Shown one piece after another: positions 55,609 to 64,000 of a DNA stretch of 64,000 bases (the first letter of the stretch is position 1; each line of letters opens with the position of its first letter). The position numbers and the translations under genes were made by a program. The DNA lies in NCBI GenBank assembly GCA_963678705.1, contig OY783206.1, positions 23,881,807 through 23,945,806 on the forward strand, in the 5' to 3' direction. The notes beneath the pieces were generated by a model that saw nothing but the letters and a program-made list of their open reading frames with translations, searched no databases and was not told the DNA's origin. Source of the stretch: Panorpa germanica (lineage: Eukaryota > Arthropoda > Insecta > Mecoptera > Panorpidae).

Positions 55609-57784
55609 AGTGATTATATATCGCTTATCTTTTTCATTTTAATATTTTTATGTTTGTCAATTTTTACAACTATTATATCTATGGCTAGAATTTACAGGAA
55701 GATTGCTACATTTAAATGCAGTTCAGCATTGTTTGCACTTTAAGATAAACTAAGATACATGTGCAAACGGTATATCGTTTGTATTCAATATTTTTCTACT
55801 GCACAAAACATTCGTTTGCAACTGTACATTCTTCTTTATAAATTGTTAATATTATTTCTTGTAATAGAGGAACATTTTGTAACAGAAGCGTAAATATGTT
55901 ATAATTACATAACAAATAATTTACTACTTACAATATTTATTTAAACTATGTCTTACTATATATTCTTTTATCTGCATAAGTTTAAATTTCCTCATTTTTT
56001 ATTAATTTACTTTAATGGCATTCAATATTTGAATTTATGTACTCATTACCAAATTTTTAGCATGGTGCAAATAGACAATTATTTGAACAGGTAGTTAGTA
56101 TTTAGTTTAGGTTTAGTAACTACATTTTTATATATTTTTAATAATTTAATAATTGGCTGAATAATATTTTTTATACACTGAAACAAACATAAATGTTCAG
56201 CCGAATATATATTTATTTATTTTTACTTTATACTAATTAAAGAAGATAATAATTCATATGTACTTCTATGAATATATTGTATTTAAACAAAAAAAGAATT
56301 GTAAAATAACTATTTATATACGAGTATAAACAATAATATATTTTTTGTATCTCAAGATATTATAATAATGAAATAAAATTATATTAAATAAAGAGAAATT
56401 ATTTGTTTTTCTATAAGATTCCTAAATCCAAAATAAATATCACAAATAAAACTAATGTTGGTAACAAAAAGCATCTAACTATTTTCCTCATTAAATACTA
56501 AGACATTTTAGAAAAATATATGTAACGAATTGATTCAACATTTGTATTCTATTAAACGTAGAAATATTAAGTAATATACTACACCACCAGATTGTATTTC
56601 ATCTTGTGCGAATTTACTATAGACATCACAGATTTATACGTTTTATTTATTTTAGAGTCTATTTTATTTTCGACTTTGATTCAATTCAAAGTAAATGTGC
56701 CAGTGTAAGTCTGGTAAAAATTTGTTAAAGATTGGTTTGCTGTTCTCTCGTACAATTGCCTATTTTTCTTAAGGAGGAAGACACTTTAATTTGGATGACG
56801 AATAATATATCATATTCTAGAGATATGATATGTACTGATAAAGTCGAACTATCAGAATCGCAAATGCGCTTCTTTTTAAATGTCACTTAAAGAAGAGGGA
56901 CAATTAAAGCGGAAAAATTCTACAAACATTAAGTATCATGTCAAGCCTTTATATAATTTAACTATTTTGGAAATGGAGGTCAAAGCGGAGATAGTATATT
57001 TCCTAGGACTCCGCAGCATTGGTTAGAATAGTTATGTAAAATGGTTCTATATAAGTGTTAAAATAATAATTATTACAGTAGAATAAGTACTATTAGTAGC
57101 GCAACAAATGCCTGATAATAATTAAAATGCGATTTATTTCATATCATTCAAAAAAGTTTATTAGCAATAAATATATTATAGATTAAAATCATTTTCGTCA
57201 TTTATCTTATACGGGCGCATGAGACTTATTTTGTAACTGTTTAACTGCCGTCCGTTAACTTCAAAGGTCTCTACATTTTATAAATTGGACTACTAATAAT
57301 ATAATAATCGCTCCATGATGTGGGATTTATTTTGCTTTTTATTTAAGATCGACTGATAGTTTTGGGTAATGTTTATAAAATATAGCTTTGAAAAATCATC
57401 AAAAGTTATCGGACGCCAATTAATAAACAGTTACAAAATAGGTGTTATTTTAGATCGTAGACCACAAAGCTACTAAATAAATATTATAAACAAATAAAAT
57501 TTATTTTATAAAAATTATAGTCCCAGTTCTGTTATGTGCAATGCAGACTTAAACTATTTTGATATTTTTCTACATATAAGCATACTTTAAGAAATAAGAA
57601 ACATATATTCTGATGGTATACTTATTTAATACTTGGATAGTTTTTTTACTTATTATTACACCTTTCTTTTTTTTTAAATTAAATTTATACAGGTATTTAA
57701 CAATATGTTTACAATACAGAATCAACTTGTATGGTATGTGTCCAGTGACACAGCTGTATTTAATTATTATTTTATTTAATTAAG
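55609..57784. other. AT-rich intergenic DNA with one MITE
   Basis: No supported gene. Positions 56580-56720 resemble the low-copy repeat near 15010-15240. A diverged family D element occupies about 57213-57443 (GTAACTGTTTAACTGCCGTC; complement CAGTTACAAAATAGG). Confidence 0.55.
57213..57443. mobile_element. MITE family D, diverged copy
   Basis: Long imperfect inverted repeats (TTTTGTAACTG near the left, CAGTTACAAAATAGG at the right) with the TATTTTGCTTTTTATTTAAG core. It is more diverged than the melted-intron copy. Confidence 0.65.
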
Positions 57785-58025
57785 TCCTGAGGCGCCGTCC
57801 TCTTTACTCTGTCACTGATGTATTTGGATGGTTCACAACTAGGTCTTTGTATTTCACCGTTCGAGTTTTAATTTCTTGTCTCACTGTAGGTATGGCAAGA
57901 TCGTGGCGCAGTCTTTCGTTTGTAATATACCACGGTGCATCTATAATCATGGTAATGTTCTTCATTGGAATCTTTGTAAGGTTTCAATGTTAGAGCTAGC
58001 CAATATACCCCAAGAGTATTCTTTA
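57785..58025 (-). pseudogene. Jockey-type LINE ORF2 C-terminal scrap
   Basis: The minus strand reads SWGILASSNIETLQRFQ, then after a frameshift DAPWYITNERLRHDLAIPTV and KYKDLVVNHPN. This is the conserved C-terminal region of Jockey-clade reverse-transcriptase polyproteins. It is broken by a frameshift and stops. It begins just downstream of the stop codon of the ZAD gene, so it may form part of that gene's 3' UTR. Confidence 0.75.
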
Positions 58026-58046
58026 TTATTTTACATCTGCTGAACA

Positions 58047-61035
58047 CTAAACATTGCTATGTGTTTTCATATGACTCGTCAGAACAACTTTTGTGGTGCA
58101 TGCCTTTCCACAAATTTCACAAACATGTGGTTTTTCGCCTGTATGGGTTCTTCTATGATTTTGTAAACTAACTTTAAGTCTAAATGCCATTGGACAAATA
58201 TCACATTGATGAGGCCTTTCACCTATAAAAAAATAATTGTTTAAATAGATATAAAATAAACAACGTTTCCGTTTTTACTATTTGAAGGAGGTGTATCTCT
58301 TCACCAATACTTACTGCTATGTGTTTTCATATGTGTAGTAAGAACCACTTTTGTTGTAAACGCTTTTCCGCAGATATCACAAACATGAGGCTTTTCCCCC
58401 GTATGAGTTCTCCTGTGATTCTGGAGAATAATCTTAAGTCGAAACGACATAGGGCAGAGATCGCACTGATGAGGTCTTTCTCCAGTGTGAATTGAATTAT
58501 GTTGCGATAATTCAGTAGAAGTTCTAAATTTTTTATTACATACGGTACATTCATATGGTTTAATATCGCTATGCGTTTTTAAATGCCTTTTAAGATCACC
58601 ATTAGTTCTTGCTGTATGGGGACACAGACTACATAGATAATTCTTTATTCCAGTATGTGTTAACTGATGGTTTTTTAATTTTGACGTTGTCTTGAAACGT
58701 TTCTCGCAGAGCTTACAACTATATGGTTTCTCATCACTATGTCTTTGCGCAACATGTATCTAAAAGAATTTAAACATCATTATTAACATTTTAAATAGAT
58801 AAATTTATAAGGTAAAGGGATTTATATACTATTATACCTTTAAACTTGAATTTGAACGAAATGCCTTTCCACAACCATCGCAAACGTAGCTCCGAATTCC
58901 CCTATGTATTAACTCATGCGATCGTAGATACCATTTATCAGCAAAACCTTTCCCACATTCGAGACACTTGTGATTTTTTAAACCTTTATGACGAATCATA
59001 TGTTTCTTAAGGGATTTTAGATTCTTGTAAACGCCATTGCAAATTTCACAAATTTCTTTCTGAAAATAATTAATTACCACAGAAATAAGTGTCTGATTTT
59101 AGCAATATAATATATATCTCCTCGTATATTTCTTTGGAATTAAAAGAAAGGATCTTTATCAAAATTTTCTTCCACAAATTTGATAATCTTTCTACATATT
59201 TTCTTTTAAATCAACAAAATTAGTACCTTTACAGCTCGTGTTGAAACTTTCTACAAATTATACCCTACAAACATATCTCTAATTATATTCTACAAACATA
59301 TCTCACGTAACGTAAAAATAACATAAAAAATGTACCATTTATATTTTTTTTTCTTTATAATATAATGTAAGATTACATAACAAAAGTTAGTTCTCGATAT
59401 AAATTTACAGTTTTTGAAGTTAATGAAGCTTTTTATGCCAGATATATACACACATAGAAATAAATATATTACACAATATATCTCTTTTGTGTTTTTGTTA
59501 TGCTATAATAATAATATATATATTATTGTATTATAATTCTACATGATTTTACGATTTGTGTATATCGAGATTTTTCCAAATTAAAAACGTGGGAATTGTG
59601 ACATATGAAAACTTATTGCATAAGCCATAAACTAAAAAAATTCTCAGTTTTTTATGGGTTATAATTAATATTATATCCTGCTTATCGACAATACTTTGTA
59701 GTTTTTTTTTAAAAAAGGGAGCTACTTAAAGATTGGAGTAAATAAAAAAAAAACATTTAGATCCTTTACTATTTCGAAAAGAAGATAGGATCAGACAAAC
59801 TTTCAAAAGCGTACCTGATCTTCGAAATGTTTACTGAAATGCTCATCTAATAGACTTGGTTCCGTAAAACTTTCTCGACATTCTGGACAAGATAAGGACA
59901 AATTGTAATCTCTATCAGATGTTTCGTCTTCTTGAACTGAAGATTCATTCTTAGAGTATTCGATATGTTTCCTGTATGTTAGAAGACGCAGAATCGAAAA
60001 TCAGAATGTTTTAAATATATATAACAAATAAGAAACGTAAACTATACACAAAAAAATTGACGTTCACGCACCTTTCTTTTTGATGCCTTACAGCCTTTTG
60101 GATAACTTTTCTACTTTTCCTTATAATTCTTCTTTCAACTCTTTCTTTAACTTTTCTTGAAGGTTTTATTTTTCTAATGTTTCTTTGTTTTCTAGCAGCG
60201 TTTTGTAATTGCACTTCTGAGATATTTGATTCTTTGATTTCAATTTTTAAATGGTTTATTAATTTTTCGTCTACGCTGGTGCTGGGGCTATCAACTGATT
60301 GAGATGATTCTTCTTTTACGTCTATAAATTCAAAATTCTGACCTACCGATTCAGTTTCAATATATGTAAGATTTCTAACTTTATCTGAAATTTCAAATAA
60401 CATTTAGGTATGCCTTTCATCAATTTATATAAATAATGATAAACTCTGTAGTACAGAAATTTATTAAATATACATATTAAATAGGCTCAACAATCAAATT
60501 AAAAACAAACAAGCGTCTACATTATATACAGTCAAATAATTACAGATATAAATTAAATAAAAATAGTAAATACAAAAGATTCATTATTTCACTACCTGTA
60601 AAGAAATCTGAGTCTTCCCGTTTGATTATCTGAAAATGTATATTTTATAAATAAAGTAGGTCATATTTGTTATTAATAAAAGAATATTTGACAGTAACAA
60701 AAGTACCTCACTCTTTTTTAATATATCATCATTTTTTATGCACTGATTACGAAAATTAAAATACAAATCAAGTCGTTCTACACAATTAATACATAAATTT
60801 GAAGGCAGTCCATCATTTTCTTTTACCTGAAGATACAATTAACATATTATCAAAATAATATCAGTTGTTTATTTATAATAAACAAATCTAACCAAACCTC
60901 TAAATTTGTTAATACACTGTATAAATTTTTTAAATTAAAACTGAAAATTGATTTCATAGTGATTTCTGCCGTTAATAAACAAGCTCTACATGTTTTATGC
61001 ATATCATATTCGCTTTTTGTACTATTATTTGTCAT
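58047..61035 (-). CDS. ZAD and C2H2 zinc-finger transcription factor, 11 fingers
   Basis: Eight exons (60898-61035, 60707-60826, 60596-60629, 60072-60384, 59815-59971, 58838-59059, 58315-58759, 58047-58222) join in frame to 534 aa. An upstream TTG is in frame, but M61035 is the first ATG. The ZAD dimerisation domain spans exons 1-2, with its zinc ligands in CRACL and CINCVERLDLYFNFRNQC. A Glu/Ser then Lys/Arg-rich linker (exon 4) follows. Eleven C2H2 fingers begin with CPECRESFTEPSLLDEHFSKH. Exon 7 holds five with TGE(K/R)P-like linkers. Exon 8 adds two that copy the last two of exon 7. The exon 7 donor is GTAAGT. If it is not used, translation ends five codons later at 58301, giving a nine-finger form. 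It is expected to be a sequence-specific nuclear factor. ZAD genes form large, fast-evolving insect families. Confidence 0.85.
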
Positions 61036-62346
61036 TTTATTAAAATCTTGTATTGTTGTATATGGAATTGTTTCTGTCAAATAAAAAAACTGTCAAATGT
61101 TAAATGAGTAAGGTCAGTTTACATGCTCGTTTACGAACATTCGCGGCTTCTAAAGTAAAGCTGAAAAATTCGCATCTTTGACGGATGTGGAATATACAGT
61201 ATTTATTGAAAATTCATTTATAACAAATGTTCAAATTAATTTTATTGTTGAATAATTTTTTATCTTAAATGTTTATTAAAAGTTTTATACATTGCTTATA
61301 GTTTTTAAAAGCGAGAAAATTGACGAAGGTATAATTATTTACACAAAGATGTTCTAAGTATGCTAATGTGCAAGATATATTTCTCAAAAAGAAATAAAAT
61401 AGGTAACAAAACGTTGTTTCTTAGGTACATCGTTTACTGTAACAGGTAATTTTTGTTATATTATATAAACCTTAACTTAAACGTACCTTTGTTGTACGGG
61501 TAAATTTATGTATTTAGCGAGATAATAATATATTATTATATACCATAAAACAGTGTTTTACAAATTTTATAATAGCAAATTTGTTTAGTCCAAATCACGA
61601 TAGTTCGGCGGCAATTTATACTTAAAAGAGGTTATAACAGCGGTATTAATCTATAATGCGTTAATGAATTTTATCTTATTCGTTTCTATATACATTTTAG
61701 AAAAATAAGAGAGTGTTTTTTAGTTATATCGGCAGTTTATACTCCACAACTTGTTTTAAGTCTGAGTCACCGCCGAACTCTCATAATTTGAACTATACAT
61801 ATCATTATCATTGTATTATGAGGATTAACAAAAGATTGAAGGTTGAAAGTGTGAACTCATTTCTTATGGGTCGTTTTTTTAATTTTTAATTGAAATAAAT
61901 ATTAATATATGTATTGACGTTTCTATTTGTTAAAATATTCAAAAGTTGACGGGGTATGAAGTATGAATTTCAATTTTGCAGCTACTTTGACTTTTTTTCA
62001 CAACCATCGTAATACAAAACTTGATGGGATACACAACCAGATGTTAATGACGTATCACACACACAGTATGCTTCTCCGTTGTATAAAAAAGATGACAAAT
62101 CATCGGACGTTATATTTGTTATAACTTTGGATCACTTTAATTATTAAAGAAACAAAATGGCTATTTTTATTGTTAATATATTCTTAAACATAAGGAGTTA
62201 TTAAAAAATAATTAGATATTTTAGGTTCTGGTAGTTAGCTTTCTCAATATACAGTACAGTTTTATAGAAATTAAGTCATGGTTCACAAGCCATTTGCATA
62301 AATACAATAAAATCACAAAGCTTATTAAATTTGTTTAACAGAATAA
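61036..62346. other. Spacer between two ZAD/C2H2 paralogues, with a MITE
   Basis: AT-rich, holding the promoter of the 61035 gene. A family A copy occupies about 61852-62292. No other gene was seen. Confidence 0.5.
61852..62292 (+). mobile_element. MITE family A, about 440-bp copy
   Basis: It begins near GTGTGAACTCATTTCTTATG and ends AGTCATGGTTCACAAGCCA. It carries ATGTATTGACGTTTC, AAAAGTTGACGGGGT, GTATCACACACACAGTATGC and the GGTTCTGGTAGTTAGC module. The same short subfamily as 43810-44267. Confidence 0.7.
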
Positions 62347-62799
62347 CTAAGTACTACTGTGAGTTTTCATATGCGTGGTCAGAACAACCTTCTGGGTAAA
62401 CGCTTTTCCACAGATATCACAAACATGAGGCTTTTCCCCCGTATGAGTTCTTCTATGATTCTGGAGAATAATCTTCAGCCGAAACGCCATGGGACAGAGA
62501 TCGCACTGATGAGGTCTTTCTCCAGTGTGTATAGAATTGTGTTGCGATAATTCTGTGGTCGTTCTAAATCTCTTATTACAAACAGTACATTCATGGGGCT
62601 TCTCATCACTATGGATTTTTAGGTGTCTTTTAAGATCCCCATTTGTTCTTGCTTTGTGTGGACATAAATTACATAAATATTTTTTTATTCCTGTGTGCGT
62701 TAGTTGATGACTTTTTAAATCGGAAGTTGTTTTAAATTTCTTTTCACATAGATTACAGTTGTATGGTTTTGCATCACTATGCCTTTGAGCCACATGTAT
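62347..62799 (-). CDS. Terminal exon of a second C2H2 gene, paralogue of 58047-61035
   Basis: One exon of 151 codons including the stop, with an acceptor at 62800. It encodes five C2H2 fingers (CNLCEKKF, CNLCPHKA, CTVCNKRF, CDLCPMAF, CDICGKAF) nearly identical in order and sequence to exon 7 of the downstream gene. It opens with the same phase-0 IHVAQRHSD. It ends THSST, with no GTAAGT donor at that point. No further exon is recognisable up to 64000, so the rest of the gene (ZAD and first fingers) probably lies past the right edge, unless this is an isolated duplicated exon. Confidence 0.78.
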   Translation of the reverse strand: MHVAQRHSDAKPYNCNLCEKKFKTTSDLKSHQLTHTGIKKYLCNLCPHKARTNGDLKRHLKIHSDEKPHECTVCNKRFRTTTELSQHNSIHTGERPHQCDLCPMAFRLKIILQNHRRTHTGEKPHVCDICGKAFTQKVVLTTHMKTHSST

Positions 62800-64000
62800 C
62801 TAAAATAGAATTATGTTTTAATAAAAATATTTATCAAATTGGTGATAAGGGTTTTGTACACTCAATAGTAAATAAGTAAGGCAGCAATAATTTTAGAAAG
62901 AGCTGCGAATTATGAAGGCAGACTGGAGATAGTGTATAGGAAGATTAGAAAAAAAGAAGCACATCCTGAGAGAAAAATGGATCTCTTTTGTTCTCACAGC
63001 ACGCCTTTTTTGCTACTACAAGAAGAATGGAATAGCGTTGATATAGATAAAATAAAAAGAGACAGAGAGAGCATAATTAATGAGGCAAGCAAGAGGGGTT
63101 ACAGTCAAAGAAATTAAAAAACTAACATTACTAGAACATATGATGTAAGAGAATGTAATCCTCAAAATAATATTTGATATATAATCATTTGACATAAAAA
63201 TGATTATCTTTTGCGTAACATATTTACATATACTACATAAAACATTAAGACTGCATAATAAAACTTATGTTTTACCATAAATGTATACGTTATATTTTAT
63301 GACAAAAATAAATCCTTTATATAATCCCAAGATTATATAAAGTTACATATGTTTTAAAGTAATACATTACTAAAAGATTTATATTGTTTTTTTTAAATTT
63401 ATTTAATGGGAATGTAACAGAATTATGTTAAACTTCGGTAAATAATTAATATAATAAGGTAAATAAAATGAATAGAACGTAACAGTAGGTAAAAAACATT
63501 ACATTAAATAATAAATGAGTTTACTTTTTAGATTTAGTGGTCACAGACAGAGCGAGTCGTAAAAACATATATATAGAAAATATTGGGAAAAAGAGAATAT
63601 AATAATAAAATAGAAGGAGGAGATAGAAGAGGTGAATAAGAAAGAGTTATTATAATTGATGCATCTTCAATTTTGGGAGATACTAGTAAAAAATGGAAGC
63701 AGAGATCATGAAAAGAGAGAAGAGGAAAAAAAAGGAGATTTAAGTAAAGCTTATGTTTAGAAACGAAGAAAACGGAAAAAAGAGCAATAACGAAGACGAG
63801 GAGAAAGAAAGACAGAAAGAAGATATGTTTTAGTTAGATGAAAACAGAAAAGTGAATTAAAATATGGATTATATTATATATAATCTTCTTTTGGAAGTAG
63901 CTGAACTCCATCACTATTTTGTTATTGTTTTAATTAAGTCTATATTTTAGGAGTAATTGCAAAGAACATTGTATTTACGAAAGGAAATAATAAATAAACA
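62800..64000. other. Presumed intron or spacer with purine-rich repeat debris
   Basis: Positions 62900-63115 contain an open plus-strand stretch of 61 codons, rich in Lys and Glu. Positions 63570-63850 are strongly purine-rich (GAAGGAGGAGATAGAAGAGG). Both resemble decayed LINE ORF2 DNA like that at 18350, but I cannot name a domain. No exon of the C2H2 paralogue is visible. Confidence 0.4.

Noticed and set aside
62932-63117. 61-codon Lys/Glu-rich plus-strand frame near the right edge
   Set aside because: It looks vaguely like LINE or endonuclease debris, but no motif can be named, so it is left in the repeat description rather than called a gene.

Overview
The window is AT-rich insect nuclear DNA with small, intron-rich, animal-type genes and many transposon remnants. 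The order is not certain. Orthologues of melted, MARCHF5 and Bre1, a ZAD zinc-finger gene, and LINE, copia and DUF4371-type hAT remnants all fit an insect. The style of the LINE remnants would suit a hymenopteran, but that is a weak inference. Gene models were built by hand from splice signals, reading phase and protein family resemblance. All multi-exon models given here keep an open frame across every junction.

Layout, left to right. (1) 1-8429, minus strand: 14 coding exons of melted (VEPH1 family). The start codon is at 8429 and the C-terminal PH domain lies off the left edge. Its introns hold a THAP-type DNA transposon remnant and several MITEs. (2) 8430-12885: intergenic, with a terminal-inverted-repeat element, a GC-richer block and a complete 637-bp MITE. 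(3) 12886-16509, plus strand: MARCHF5, a mitochondrial RING-CH ubiquitin ligase. (4) 16510-24200: a transposon-rich tract. It has repeat family B, LINE debris, a 2.86-kb hAT element with perfect 8-bp target duplications, and MITEs inserted into other transposons. (5) 25307-26829, plus strand: a small PRR15-like gene. (6) 28539-31299, plus strand: a five-exon gene for a secreted, probably GPI-anchored Cys-rich protein that I do not recognise. (7) 31466-35756: a copia retrotransposon on the minus strand, with LTRs identical by eye but a damaged pol. (8) 35757-38729: tandem MITEs. (9) 38730-47064, minus strand: a complete 16-exon Bre1 gene (RNF20/40; H2B ubiquitin ligase; 1000 aa). (10) 49223-52738, minus strand: a chimeric gene. 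Its first five exons copy the N-terminal coiled-coil part of Bre1, with the same intron phases, and a single large exon of nine C2H2 fingers replaces the rest, including the RING. (11) 53653-54243, plus strand: a DUSP19-like phosphatase, divergent from the chimera. (12) 54582-55608, plus strand: a SIAH-like protein with an intact RING at the C-terminus. (13) 58047-61035, minus strand: a ZAD plus 11-finger C2H2 gene with a duplicated terminal two-finger exon, followed downstream by a Jockey LINE scrap. (14) 62347-62799, minus strand: the terminal exon of a close paralogue that continues past the right edge.

Themes: the genes between about 38.7 and 61 kb include chromatin and ubiquitin factors and zinc-finger proteins. 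The Bre1/C2H2 chimera next to its parental gene is the most striking object. The second theme is transposon nesting. At least four short DNA-element families are present. One 375-bp family has landed inside the hAT transposase and inside another MITE. The dominant MITE family (here called A) has about 15 copies or pieces in 64 kb, one of them abutting a melted splice donor.
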